Source of the DNA: Desulfitobacterium sp038181555
GTDB lineage: Bacteria; Bacillota; Desulfitobacteriia; Desulfitobacteriales; Desulfitobacteriaceae
Assembly (NCBI RefSeq): GCF_038181555.1
Contig: NZ_JBBWUA010000002.1
Span: 186,001 to 250,000 of the forward strand
Reading direction: 5' to 3'
DNA length: 64,000 bases
This document shows, piece by piece, positions 8,988 through 17,731 of the stretch (the stretch's first letter is position 1; every line of letters begins with the position of its first letter). A program made the position numbers and the translations under genes. The notes under the pieces are model-generated. The model saw nothing but the letters and a program-made list of their open reading frames with translations. It searched no databases and was not told the DNA's origin.

Positions 8988-9009
8988 TACAATGTAACTT
9001 GTCTAGACA
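8988..9009 (+). promoter_or_regulatory. possible promoter -10 box and palindromic operator of the MFS gene
   Basis: A -10-like TACAAT (8988-8993) is followed by the perfect palindrome TGTCTAGACA (9000-9009), a layout typical of repressor sites such as those of GntR-family proteins. No regulator gene is adjacent. A leader of about 200 nt follows (9010-9219) with an imperfect hairpin near 9030-9060 and no recognised riboswitch. Confidence 0.4.
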
Positions 9010-9219
9010 TATAAACAACAACGAGAAGGGAGGATAGCTATCGCAAAATAGCGACATAGCTAAACTAGTGACCATGCCCCTTTTTACATTAATTAGCACT
9101 CCTGTTTCAGTAATATCCACTACAACTCACCGAGCTTAGAAGTAACAGAGTAGGTAGCCTAGTAATCGAAACTTTTACAAAGTAAGAATTATGCGATGAT
9201 TAACGAAAGGAAGATACCT

Positions 9220-10392
9220 ATGAGTGAAAAGAAGCAATCGTTAGCTTTATTGGCGATTTTCTCCTTTGCCTTTATTGCCATGGGCGTAGGGACAATTACT
9301 CCGGCTATTGCATCTATTGCTGCGGCTTTCCCAAGTGTAGGCTTTAGCACTATTTTATTGGTTTCCACCATTCCATCCCTTGTTTCAATACCAGTAGCCA
9401 TTATTGGCGGTAGTATAGCAGGAAAATCCGTTAAGTACCGGACATTAGTAATCTTTGCAACCATCGTATTCGTCATCGGCGGTGTAGTGCCATATTTCTT
9501 AGATAATTTCATCACAATTCTGGTTTCCAGAGCCTTCTTCGGTTTAGGACTTGGCCTGATCATGCCGCTCAATACTTCATTGATATTTAATCTAATCCCC
9601 CCTGATAAGCAAGCAAATATCATGGGAATCAACGGGGTTGTCATGAATATCGGCGGAATCGTACTCCAATTACTGGGTGGCGTTTTCGCTTCCATCGCAT
9701 GGAACTACAGCTTCCTTGCCCATGCACTAGGTTTGATCACACTCTTACTGGTTATCTTATTCTTGCCCGAACCCAAAAAGCATCAGTTCCCTGCAGGTGC
9801 CGAAGCGTCACAGGAAAAACTTAAACTGCCGGGCTCTATCTATGGCTGGGCACTCGTATTCCTGATCGTAACCATCCTGGACTTTCCATCTCTGACTAAT
9901 ATGTCGTTTGTTCTCCAAACCATCGGCGCCAACTCTTCAGTAGCAGGGATTGTCTTGATGTTCATGACCGTTGGGGGTATGCTAGCTGGGACAGTATTCG
10001 GGAAAATATATCAAAGAATGGGCAAACAGACGCTCAATATTGGATTTGCGTTTTTCATCGCATCTCAGGTTATCTTTGCCTTTAGCCAAAGCGTTGTGCT
10101 GTTTATTATTGGTGAAGCATTAATGGGAGTTGGTTTAACCCTGGTTATGACTTCTATCAACATGCTAGCCGGTGCCTCAGTGCATCCGAGCCAAACTCCG
10201 ATGGCCATGTCAATCATCGTATCCGGTATGAACTTGGGCGGCTTCCTTTCCGGTTATGTTTACGCCGCGATTATGGGGGCTCTCGGCATCACCACCCTGA
10301 GATTCCAATATTTTTGCGGAACAGCAGGTTTTATAGCACTCTTGATAGTATTTTTAATTCTTTTCACCAAAAACAAATCCGCACCGGCTTGA
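9220..10392 (+). CDS. major facilitator superfamily transporter
   Basis: Twelve-helix type secondary transporter, 390 residues. Twelve hydrophobic segments can be traced, with PVAIIGGSIAGKSVKYRTL between helices 2 and 3 in the place of the MFS motif A loop and a central cytoplasmic loop EPKKHQFPAGAEASQEKLK near residues 185-205. The protein resembles drug- or small-molecule efflux and uptake carriers of the cyanate/antibiotic type, but the substrate cannot be read from sequence. The start at 9220 follows GAAAGGAAG; an ATG 24 nt upstream has no site. Long leader and possible operator upstream; bidirectional terminator downstream. Confidence 0.85.
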   Translation: MSEKKQSLALLAIFSFAFIAMGVGTITPAIASIAAAFPSVGFSTILLVSTIPSLVSIPVAIIGGSIAGKSVKYRTLVIFATIVFVIGGVVPYFLDNFITILVSRAFFGLGLGLIMPLNTSLIFNLIPPDKQANIMGINGVVMNIGGIVLQLLGGVFASIAWNYSFLAHALGLITLLLVILFLPEPKKHQFPAGAEASQEKLKLPGSIYGWALVFLIVTILDFPSLTNMSFVLQTIGANSSVAGIVLMFMTVGGMLAGTVFGKIYQRMGKQTLNIGFAFFIASQVIFAFSQSVVLFIIGEALMGVGLTLVMTSINMLAGASVHPSQTPMAMSIIVSGMNLGGFLSGYVYAAIMGALGITTLRFQYFCGTAGFIALLIVFLILFTKNKSAPA

Positions 10393-10437
10393 CCTTCTCA
10401 AACCAAAGCCACTAGGAATAGAATAATGCAATAATAA

Positions 10438-10491
10438 AGGGAGTCGGGTAACATTTTTGAAGAAAGGAAAAATGTTACCCGACCCCTTTTT
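10438..10491. terminator. bidirectional terminator between the MFS gene and metK
   Basis: A long stem (GGAGTCGGGTAACATTTTT against AAAAATGTTACCCGACCCC, nearly perfect) with A-rich and T-rich flanks serves the convergent genes on both sides. Confidence 0.85.
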
Positions 10492-10501
10492 ACGTTCTAA
10501 C

Positions 10502-11692
10502 TTATAATCCAGCTTGTTCCCGAAGAGTAGCTGCCTTATCGGTCTTTTCCCATGGAAGATCGAGGTCATTGCGGCCAAAATGGCCGTAGGCTGCTGTTTG
10601 GCGGTAGATGGGTCGACGCAGATCCAAGGTCTTAATGATTCCTGCGGGACGCAAATCGAAGTTGGTGCGGATCAGTTCAACAATCTTATCTTCGGCAATC
10701 TTGGCTGTTCCAAAGGTCTCCACGTTGACAGAGACAGGATGAGCCACCCCAATAGCGTAGGCGATTTGAATTTCGCAACGATCGGCCAAGCCTGCTGCAA
10801 CGACGTTCTTAGCGACATAACGAGCAGCATAGGCAGCGGAACGGTCAACCTTGGTGGGATCTTTTCCGGAGAAGGCGCCGCCCCCATGGCGGGCCATACC
10901 ACCATAGGTATCCACAATAATTTTGCGCCCAGTCAAGCCGGCATCCCCTTGGGGACCACCAATCACAAAACGACCTGTTGGGTTAATGAAATAACGGGTC
11001 TTTTCGTCCAGTAGTTCTGAAGGGACTACTGGGAACACCACATGCTCCAGAAGGTCGCGGCGAATCCTTTCTTGAGATGATTCCGGATGATGCTGGGTGG
11101 AAATAACAATAGTATCAATCCGCACCGGACGATTGCCCTCATATTCGACAGTGACTTGGGTCTTGCCATCCGGACGGAGATAATCTAAAAGATCGGTCTT
11201 GCGAACTTCACTTAAGCGGCGTGCCAAGCGATGAGCCAAATCGATAGGAAGGGGCATATAGCTATCCGTTTCGTTAGTGGCGTAGCCAAACATCATACCT
11301 TGGTCTCCGGCACCGATAGCTTCGATAGCCTCGTCCGACATCTCACCGTTTTTGGCTTCCAAGGCTTTGTCAACTCCTAAGGCGATATCAGCAGATTGCT
11401 CCCCAATAGAAGTGAGAACTGCGCAGGTATCAGCGTCAAAGCCAAATTTAGCGCGGGTATAACCAATCTCGCGAATGGTCTGCCTTACCGTGCTGGGAAT
11501 ATCCACATAGCAATTGGTTGTAATCTCACCACTTACCAACACCAATCCTGTGGTCACTGAGGTTTCACAGGCTACTCGAGCATTGGGGTCTTTGGCGAAG
11601 ATAGCATCTAAAATCGCATCGGATATTTGGTCACAGATTTTATCGGGATGTCCTTCCGTTACCGACTCGGAAGTAAACAATTTCCTTGCCAT
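10502..11692 (-). CDS. metK: S-adenosylmethionine synthetase
   Basis: Makes S-adenosylmethionine from methionine and ATP. The 396 residues hold the standard motifs: GHPDK (about 14-18), GAGDQGMMFGYA in the middle, and GGGAFSGKDPTKVDRSAAY, the phosphate-binding loop. The ATG at 11692 is preferred (GGAG 8 nt upstream), though an in-frame GTG at 11701 also exists. It is the last gene of the yicC-remA-gmk-rpoZ-coaBC-metK run and follows coaBC directly. No SAM riboswitch is seen upstream, so expression probably depends on the operon promoter. Confidence 0.97.
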   Translation of the reverse strand: MARKLFTSESVTEGHPDKICDQISDAILDAIFAKDPNARVACETSVTTGLVLVSGEITTNCYVDIPSTVRQTIREIGYTRAKFGFDADTCAVLTSIGEQSADIALGVDKALEAKNGEMSDEAIEAIGAGDQGMMFGYATNETDSYMPLPIDLAHRLARRLSEVRKTDLLDYLRPDGKTQVTVEYEGNRPVRIDTIVISTQHHPESSQERIRRDLLEHVVFPVVPSELLDEKTRYFINPTGRFVIGGPQGDAGLTGRKIIVDTYGGMARHGGGAFSGKDPTKVDRSAAYAARYVAKNVVAAGLADRCEIQIAYAIGVAHPVSVNVETFGTAKIAEDKIVELIRTNFDLRPAGIIKTLDLRRPIYRQTAAYGHFGRNDLDLPWEKTDKAATLREQAGL

Positions 11693-11697
11693 ATCAA

Positions 11698-12900
11698 TCA
11701 CTCCTTCTCCTTGAGTTGTTCCACAATCTCTTGAACCAAGCGCCTAGCCACTTCTAGCTTCTTCATCTGGGGTAGATCGATTCTTCTCCCCTCAGGAAAA
11801 AGAAAGCTAACAATATTGGTCGGACTACCAAACCCCGCTCCGGGCTGGGTGACGTCGTTGGCTACCAGCATATCTACATTCTTACGCTGCATCTTGGCCT
11901 GAGCATGTTCATAGAGCTTTTCCGTCTCAGCGGCAAAACCCACCAAGAATTGTTGTTCTTTTTTCTTACCTAACTCTGCTAAGATATCTGGGTTAGGAAC
12001 AAGCTCAAGGGTTCGGCTTGTTCCATCCTTCTTTATTTTCTGCGCAGCACTTGCTTGAGGGCGATAATCAGCAACTGCTGCTGCTTTGACCACAATATCT
12101 GCATCCGCAAATTCACTCATGACTGCATCATACATTTCTTGGGCTGTCATAATTGAAATTCGCTTTACTCCCGGTGGAGTCGCTAGTTCAGTGGGAGCAG
12201 AGATAAGGGTTGTTTCTGCTCCTGCTTCCTGTAAAGCCTCTGCCACAGCGTAGCCCATTTTTCCCGAGGAGCGATTACCAAGGTAGCGCACTGGATCAAG
12301 CGGCTCCTGGGTTCCTCCAGCCGTAACTAGAGCCCTTTTTCCCGCCAGTCTTCCCGAAGCAGCAAAATAGTGCTGTAAAGCTTCGACTAACTCCTGAGGC
12401 TCACTCATCCGCCCATCTCCGGCCGTATCACAAGCTAAAAAGCCAGTAGCCGGTCCTAAGATGCCTACAGAACGTTCCCGCAACTTTTGTAGGTTATCTT
12501 GGGTGACCGGATGATGATACATATTATGATTCATAGCCGGCGCCACGAAGATAGGAGCTCTGGTAGCAAGCAAGACAGTGGTTAGAAAATCGTCGGCGAT
12601 GCCAACAGCCATTTTGGCCAATATATTAGCAGTAGCAGGAGCAATCAGAACTGCATCCACAGCTTCCGCAAGAGCAATATGCTCAACATTCCATACCTTG
12701 GGTTCTTCAAACATCTCTACATAGACAGGGTTAGCGGAAAGGGTCCTTAAGGTCAAAGGGGCAATGAACTCTGTTGCCCCTTTAGTCATTGCCACATATA
12801 CAATTGCACCATGCTTGCGCAACCTACTGACAACATCTGCCGCCTTATAAGCAGCAATACCGCCGGTAACCCCCACTAAGATCTTCTTATTCCCCAACAT
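11698..12900 (-). CDS. coaBC: bifunctional phosphopantothenoylcysteine decarboxylase / phosphopantothenate-cysteine ligase
   Basis: Catalyses two consecutive steps of coenzyme A synthesis. The N-terminal flavoprotein half (CoaC) shows GGIAAYKAADVV, PAMNHNMYHHP and the catalytic-cysteine segment LACDTAGDGRM near residue 158. The C-terminal half (CoaB), from about residue 185, shows VTAGGTQEPLDPVR, SSGKMG and KIKKDG. The length of 400 is typical of the fused form. Its ATG overlaps the rpoZ stop by one base (TAATG), so the two are coupled. Confidence 0.97.
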   Translation of the reverse strand: MLGNKKILVGVTGGIAAYKAADVVSRLRKHGAIVYVAMTKGATEFIAPLTLRTLSANPVYVEMFEEPKVWNVEHIALAEAVDAVLIAPATANILAKMAVGIADDFLTTVLLATRAPIFVAPAMNHNMYHHPVTQDNLQKLRERSVGILGPATGFLACDTAGDGRMSEPQELVEALQHYFAASGRLAGKRALVTAGGTQEPLDPVRYLGNRSSGKMGYAVAEALQEAGAETTLISAPTELATPPGVKRISIMTAQEMYDAVMSEFADADIVVKAAAVADYRPQASAAQKIKKDGTSRTLELVPNPDILAELGKKKEQQFLVGFAAETEKLYEHAQAKMQRKNVDMLVANDVTQPGAGFGSPTNIVSFLFPEGRRIDLPQMKKLEVARRLVQEIVEQLKEKE

Positions 12901-13106
12901 TATTTAATTCCCTCAGTGGTCAATTCAAAATGATATTTTCCCTTAGCAATTTCTTCAAAAGCAATGCTGACCGGCTTTTCTCCCGGATGGTTTGCTTCGA
13001 ATTCCGGTTCTTCCATCAGGTTACGAGCTCTCTTGGCGGCTGCCAATACCAGAGTATACTTACTATCCACTTTACTGAGTAGAATATCGAGGGAAGGTTG
13101 TTTCAT
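12900..13106 (-). CDS. rpoZ: RNA polymerase omega subunit
   Basis: Small subunit that helps assemble and stabilise RNA polymerase. The 68-residue protein from MKQPSLDILLSKVDSKYTLV contains the omega signature KYTLVLAAAKRARNL and the later IAFEEIAKGKY. The ATG at 13106 has a GGGGG site about 8 nt upstream. It sits between gmk and coaBC, the conserved Firmicutes order. Confidence 0.95.
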   Translation of the reverse strand: MKQPSLDILLSKVDSKYTLVLAAAKRARNLMEEPEFEANHPGEKPVSIAFEEIAKGKYHFELTTEGIK

Positions 13107-13108
13107 AT

Positions 13109-13714
13109 TTACACCCCCTGAAATACATATGGTTTTCTTTTGACACGACATTTTTCGGCAACGAGTATACTTTTTAGCTTATCCACCGCGATAGGAATTT
13201 CATCATTGATGACCACATAATCATACTCGCTGACGTATTCCAGCTCTCGTGCGGCAGTTTTCAGTCTCTTCTGGATGATCTCCTCAGATTCCGTTCCACG
13301 CTTATGAATGCGCTGGGCAAGCTCATCCATGGAAGGCGGAACAACAAAGATGAACACCCCCTGGGAGAAGCGCTTCTTGACCTGCAAAGCTCCCTGAATT
13401 TCAATCTCGAGAATGACATCATTGCCTGCATGAATGGCTTGTTCCACAGCAAACTTCGGTGTTCCATAGAAGTTCCCGCAAAACTCCGCCCATTCCAAAA
13501 GTTGATCCTGCTCGATCATGGCTTGAAATTCTTCCCGGCTGCGGAAAAAATAATGCAATCCATCTACTTCACCCGGACGAGGCTGGCGCGTCGTTGCTGA
13601 CACGGAATACTTTACCTGAGGCATTTGTCTCAACAGTTCCTGGCAAAGGGTTCCTTTCCCCGCCCCAGAAGGGCCGGATAGAACAATCAACAATCCATGA
13701 TTCTGTTCCACCAT
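13109..13714 (-). CDS. gmk: guanylate kinase
   Basis: Phosphorylates GMP to GDP with ATP. The 201 residues carry the P-loop SGPSGAGKGT (about 13-22), the GMP-binding region VSATTRQPRPGEVDGLHYFF, and the lid segment HKRGTESEEIIQKRL. The start codon follows AAGGGGGAG. The stop lies 2 bp before the rpoZ start, so the genes form one transcript. Confidence 0.97.
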   Translation of the reverse strand: MVEQNHGLLIVLSGPSGAGKGTLCQELLRQMPQVKYSVSATTRQPRPGEVDGLHYFFRSREEFQAMIEQDQLLEWAEFCGNFYGTPKFAVEQAIHAGNDVILEIEIQGALQVKKRFSQGVFIFVVPPSMDELAQRIHKRGTESEEIIQKRLKTAARELEYVSEYDYVVINDEIPIAVDKLKSILVAEKCRVKRKPYVFQGV

Positions 13715-13723
13715 GTCTCCCCC

Positions 13724-13999
13724 TTAATCCGCTGGGTCTTCTGTAGTGTTGTTAGCTTCTTTCGCCGATAAGCGATGGGCTACAGTTTCTGGTTGAACAG
13801 CGGACAGAATGACATGATGACTATCGCAGATAATAACAGCTCGTGTTCTGCGGCCATAGGTGGCATCAATCAGCATCCCTGCGTCTCGCGCTTCCTGAAT
13901 AATCCGCTTAATCGGAGCGGACTCCGGGCTGACAATGGAGATGATACGATTAGCTGACACAATATTGCCAAACCCAATGTTAATCAATTTAATGTCCAA
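13724..13999 (-). CDS. remA: RemA/DUF370 family regulator
   Basis: Small DNA-binding protein of the RemA family, which in Bacillus subtilis activates matrix operons and osmoprotection genes and forms rings. The 91 residues contain the invariant opening DIKLINIGFGNIV, SPESAPIKRII and DATYGRRTRAVI. The start is a TTG at 13999 with GGAGGG 6 nt upstream; this gives the usual family N-terminus better than the TTG at 14014. It is flanked by yicC and gmk, as in most Firmicutes. Confidence 0.92.
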   Translation of the reverse strand: MDIKLINIGFGNIVSANRIISIVSPESAPIKRIIQEARDAGMLIDATYGRRTRAVIICDSHHVILSAVQPETVAHRLSAKEANNTTEDPAD

Positions 14000-14014
14000 A
14001 ACTTTACCCTCCAA

Positions 14015-14896
14015 TTATTCTAGATTCTGAACCTGTTCTCTGATCTTCTCTAATTCGCTTTTCATCTGAACAACATGCTGTGTAATACTGATATTATTAG
14101 CCTTCGAGCCAATGGTGTTAATCTCCCGATTCATCTCTTGAACCAGAAAATCAAGCTTACGCCCGACGGGTTCAGAGCTATTAAGAGCTTCTTGGCATTG
14201 GTCCATATGACTTTGCAAGCGAACCAATTCTTCCGTAATCGATGCCCGATCTGCAAAAAAAGCCACTTCGTTAGCCAGGCGAGCTTCATCGAGAATAGCC
14301 TTATCTCCCAGAAGAACCTCAATCCTTTCCTGTAAGCGGGTTTGGTAATCTGCCACGATACTATCGGTATATCCGGCTATCTCGTCTTTGGCATTCTTGA
14401 TGATATGTAAGCGCTCTAAAAGGTCTTCAGCTAAGCGCCCGCCTTCCAACTGTCGCATGGCGATGAATCCAGCTAAGGCTTCAGAGACAGCAAGGCTTAA
14501 AGGCTCCCAGATCAATTCTAGATCAATCTCCGCATCCTCCACTGAAAAAACCTCCGGCAAAGCCGCTAAGCGATAAATATCTGTCTCATAGGTCGTATTT
14601 AGAGCTGTAGCCAGTTCCTTCAAGGTTTTATCATACGATAGGGCTAAATCTTTGTCAACCTTCGCCAATCTCTTTTTTTCTTCAGTTTCCTTAACATTAA
14701 CAAAGACATCAATGCGTCCTCGGTTGATCTTTCCCTGCAGGATTTTCCGTATCCTATCTTCTAAGCTATTCAGATGGCGAGGCATCCGCACTGCCGCTTC
14801 AAAGAATCGATGATTGACCGCTTTTAATTCGATGGTGAACTGATAGCCGTAGCCTGAGGCTTCCCCTCGACCAAATCCTGTCATGCTATTTGCCAT
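14015..14896 (-). CDS. yicC: YicC/YloC family endoribonuclease
   Basis: Belongs to the YicC family; E. coli YicC acts as an endoribonuclease, and the family includes Bacillus YloC. The 293-residue protein starts with the hallmark MANSMTGFGRGEA, has ELKAVNHRFFEAAVRMPRHL (about 26-45), and ends with the conserved DFLVQEMNREINTIGSKAN segment (about 247-265). It is the first gene of the yicC-remA-gmk-rpoZ run. The upstream spacer to the TetR gene (14897-15041) shows no strong element. Confidence 0.9.
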   Translation of the reverse strand: MANSMTGFGRGEASGYGYQFTIELKAVNHRFFEAAVRMPRHLNSLEDRIRKILQGKINRGRIDVFVNVKETEEKKRLAKVDKDLALSYDKTLKELATALNTTYETDIYRLAALPEVFSVEDAEIDLELIWEPLSLAVSEALAGFIAMRQLEGGRLAEDLLERLHIIKNAKDEIAGYTDSIVADYQTRLQERIEVLLGDKAILDEARLANEVAFFADRASITEELVRLQSHMDQCQEALNSSEPVGRKLDFLVQEMNREINTIGSKANNISITQHVVQMKSELEKIREQVQNLE

Positions 14897-15041
14897 ATCA
14901 AGCCTACTTTCTCTAACCTTTTATTCCATTATAGCTAGTGGACTTCAAAAAAACAATTTAAGGGTACTTCTTATTCCTTGATGCAATCTACGCAACTGAA
15001 AAGGTCTAAAAAGGAATAGGAACCCACCTGAGACTCCTCGA

Positions 15042-15647
15042 TTAATGGAATACTCCAGCGGCAAAGAGAGGACCGCGGAAAGTTAGATTTGTCAGGATGC
15101 GGGCCATCTCCTCAGGCGTTTCCCGGCACCCGTTTTCCAGCCATTGCTGAATAACCCCAAAATGGGCAGCAGCGATATAGGATGCGAAATATTCAAAGGG
15201 CACCACTAGATTCTCTTTCTTTATTAATGGGGAGAAATTCTTCTCAAACAGAGCGCTCCACATTATTTTCTTCATTTTGTTTTGCAAGGCTATATTCCCT
15301 TTGGTGCCTAAGACTGTTTTCATCAATGCTGCATTCGCAAGAAAATATTCAAATACTTTTACTACTACAGCATAGGGCATTTTGATATCTTGCAAGTCGT
15401 CTGGGGTGAGAGTAATGATTTCTGTGAGTATTCTATGAAGATCTTGAGTTATTCCTTCGAGGGTCTGATCAAAGAGATCAAACTTGTCTACATAATGCAA
15501 ATAAAAGGTACTGCGATTAATATTAGCTTTATCGGTGATATCTTTAACCGACAGAGCTTCAAATCCCTTTTCTTCGATTAAAGAGATCATCGCACTGCGA
15601 ATTGCAGCTTTTGTTCTTATCACTCGTCGATCATCTGCAGGAGCCAT
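15042..15647 (-). CDS. TetR/AcrR family transcriptional regulator
   Basis: 201-residue repressor-type protein. The N-terminal helix-turn-helix GFEALSVKDITDKANINRSTFYLHYVDK (about 28-55) is typical of TetR regulators; the C-terminal ligand domain (about 70-201) is variable and hydrophobic. It is divergent from the ABC export operon and shares a 196-bp spacer with it that contains a palindrome over a promoter, so it most likely represses that operon and perhaps itself. The ATG at 15647 is chosen for AAGGGG upstream; a GTG at 15665 is also possible. Confidence 0.9.
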   Translation of the reverse strand: MAPADDRRVIRTKAAIRSAMISLIEEKGFEALSVKDITDKANINRSTFYLHYVDKFDLFDQTLEGITQDLHRILTEIITLTPDDLQDIKMPYAVVVKVFEYFLANAALMKTVLGTKGNIALQNKMKKIMWSALFEKNFSPLIKKENLVVPFEYFASYIAAAHFGVIQQWLENGCRETPEEMARILTNLTFRGPLFAAGVFH

Positions 15648-15723
15648 AGGCCATTCCCCTTCCACTTAATAGACAGATTTAGCCACTTCGTCTATTAAAA
15701 GTCATATCGAACTATTTTGTTTA

Positions 15724-15762
15724 TTGAAGGATAAATCCAGTTCAATTATAATCTAACTGGAT
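15724..15762 (+). promoter_or_regulatory. promoter of the ABC operon with overlapping palindromic operator
   Basis: TTGAAG (15724-15729) and TATAAT (15747-15752) are 17 bp apart. The inverted repeat ATCCAGTT ... AACTGGAT (15735-15742 and 15755-15762, 12-bp spacer) covers the spacer and -10 box, where a bound TetR dimer would block RNA polymerase. Confidence 0.6.
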
Positions 15763-15843
15763 AAATAATCAACTCACTGTCTAAAAACTAACTCTCTGTC
15801 GAAACTAATTAGACTCATTGGGGGTGTCTTTACGAGAATTGCA

Positions 15844-16578
15844 ATGGAAAATTCTCAGTGCATCGTTGTCCGCAGAGTAAATAAATTCTTCGGCAAAAAA
15901 CATGTTCTGAAGGATATTGATCTGGAGATTCCTTATGGTCATATCTATGGTCTACTCGGGCCTTCCGGTTGTGGGAAAACAACAGCTGTGAAGATAATCG
16001 CTGGCATTCTTGAAGCGACCTCCGGTGAAGCCTATGTCCTCAATGAAGCGATGCCAAAGCTGAGCTTAATGGCGAAAATTGGCTATATGGCTCAGTCCGA
16101 TGCTTTATACACTTCTCTGACCGCTGCGGAAAACCTGCATTTTTTCGGAGCAATTTACGGCATGAGTAAAGCTGACATTAAGAAAAAGTCGGCGGAAGTT
16201 ATGGACTTAGTCAATCTCTCCGCCGATCTCCACAAACCTGTCCAGGCCTTTTCCGGTGGGATGAAGCGACGGCTTTCCTTAGCCATGGCCATCTTGCATA
16301 GCCCTCCCGTATTGGTTTTGGATGAACCAACAGTCGGCATTGACCCCCTCTTACGCAAAAACATCTGGCAAGAATTAAATAAACTAGCCGAACAGGGTAC
16401 CACCATCCTAGTGACAACTCATGTCATTGATGAAGCAGACAAGTGTCATAACCTAGCCATGATGAGGGATGGCCGGTTAATTGCCAAAGGGACCTCCCAG
16501 GAACTGCAGGCGCAGATCGGCGTAAACAGTCTCGAGGAAGCTTTCATCTATTACGGAGGGCAAGCCAATGAGAGTTAG
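15844..16578 (+). CDS. ABC transporter ATP-binding protein (drug/lipid exporter type)
   Basis: Nucleotide-binding subunit, 244 residues. It has Walker A GPSGCGKTT (about 40-48), Q-loop MAQSD, signature FSGGMKRRLSL (about 137-147), Walker B VLVLDEPTVGID (about 155-166) and the switch His in TTHVIDEAD. The class is the ABC-2 exporter group. Its stop overlaps the permease start by 11 nt. With the permease and the HlyD-type protein it resembles the YbhFSR/YhiI export systems. The substrate is unknown. Confidence 0.93.
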   Translation: MENSQCIVVRRVNKFFGKKHVLKDIDLEIPYGHIYGLLGPSGCGKTTAVKIIAGILEATSGEAYVLNEAMPKLSLMAKIGYMAQSDALYTSLTAAENLHFFGAIYGMSKADIKKKSAEVMDLVNLSADLHKPVQAFSGGMKRRLSLAMAILHSPPVLVLDEPTVGIDPLLRKNIWQELNKLAEQGTTILVTTHVIDEADKCHNLAMMRDGRLIAKGTSQELQAQIGVNSLEEAFIYYGGQANES

Positions 16579-17584
16579 AGCTATGACCCTGCGGATCTTA
16601 AACCAGTTGCGACATGACCGACGCACCCTAGCTCTCATGCTGGTTGCTCCAATCTTTCTGCTGACTCTGGTTTACTTTATCCTTGCCGATTCAGTTCCTA
16701 ATATAAAAGTCGCCGTCGTTAATGCCCCGGTTGGCTTCATCAATCGGCTCGAGGACTTTAATGTAAAGGCTTTACGCTATGACGAAAATACTGCTCGCTT
16801 GGCTTTAGAGCAGGGAGAAGTTATCGCCACTATTAGCATCAATAACGGCAAGTCCTCTATTGAAGTAGACGGTAGTAACCCGGGCAAGGCCAAGGCTGCT
16901 CTAACGGCTATGGAACAGGCCAAGGTCAACACCCTTTATTCTAGGGCTGACCTGAAGTCTGATGTCAAATATGTCTATGGCAAAGAGGACTTGCCCACCT
17001 TCGACAATTTCGGAGCAACCCTCATCGGCTTCATAATTTTCTTCTTTGTTTTTCTGGTCTCGGGGATTTCCTTTCTCCAGGAGAGAACCTCAGGAACCCT
17101 GGAGAAGTTGCTCTCTACCCCGGTTCGACGCTGGGAGATCGTGGTCGGCTATGTACTGGGCTTCGGTGTGTTTACAGTTCTGCAGTCTTTCCTGATTTCC
17201 TGGTATTGCGTATATGTGTTAAAAGTCATGATGATCGGTTCCTTTGCCCTGATACTCCTTATCACCTTACTTTCTGCTATCATCGCCCTTACCCTGGGAA
17301 TTTTAGCTTCCACCTTAGCCAATAATGAATTTCAAATGATTCAATTCATCCCTCTGATTATTGTTCCCCAGATCTTTTTTTCCGGTCTGTTTGACCTTCC
17401 CCCCGGAATCGAGGCTGTGGGCAAGGTTATGCCTTTGTACTATATAGCCGATGCCTTGACTGAAGTGATGATCAGAGGAAGCGGTTTTATGGCAATCGCC
17501 TGGGACTTAGGAGTTATCCTCGCGTGCTCGGTGCTTTTTATGGTTCTTAATACTATCCTCTTAAAGAAATACCGCCGGATCTAA
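16568..17584 (+). CDS. ABC-2 type transporter permease
   Basis: Membrane subunit of the exporter, 338 residues. It has one transmembrane helix near the N-terminus (about 22-40), a large extracytoplasmic domain (about 45-150), and five further helices (about 155-335) including QERTSGTLEKLLSTPVRRWEIVVGY, the ABC-2 family consensus. The ATG follows GGAGGG and lies inside the end of the ATPase gene, so the two are translated together. One copy is present, implying a homodimer. Confidence 0.92.
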   Translation: MRVRAMTLRILNQLRHDRRTLALMLVAPIFLLTLVYFILADSVPNIKVAVVNAPVGFINRLEDFNVKALRYDENTARLALEQGEVIATISINNGKSSIEVDGSNPGKAKAALTAMEQAKVNTLYSRADLKSDVKYVYGKEDLPTFDNFGATLIGFIIFFFVFLVSGISFLQERTSGTLEKLLSTPVRRWEIVVGYVLGFGVFTVLQSFLISWYCVYVLKVMMIGSFALILLITLLSAIIALTLGILASTLANNEFQMIQFIPLIIVPQIFFSGLFDLPPGIEAVGKVMPLYYIADALTEVMIRGSGFMAIAWDLGVILACSVLFMVLNTILLKKYRRI

Positions 17585-17731
17585 GCAGTATTTTGTAATC
17601 GCATATAATTTGGAGTAGTTAATTGGATTTTAATTATTTTGAGTTACGGTACAGTTTCCTTAGCAATAAACAATCCATTAGTTTTTATACTTTGAACAGT
17701 AGGATATTGAACAGTGGGAGGAGACAAGGAT

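Noticed and set aside
11690..11715. Possible SAM riboswitch ahead of metK
   Set aside because: coaBC ends 5 bp before the metK start and no leader exists; no S-box motif was seen.
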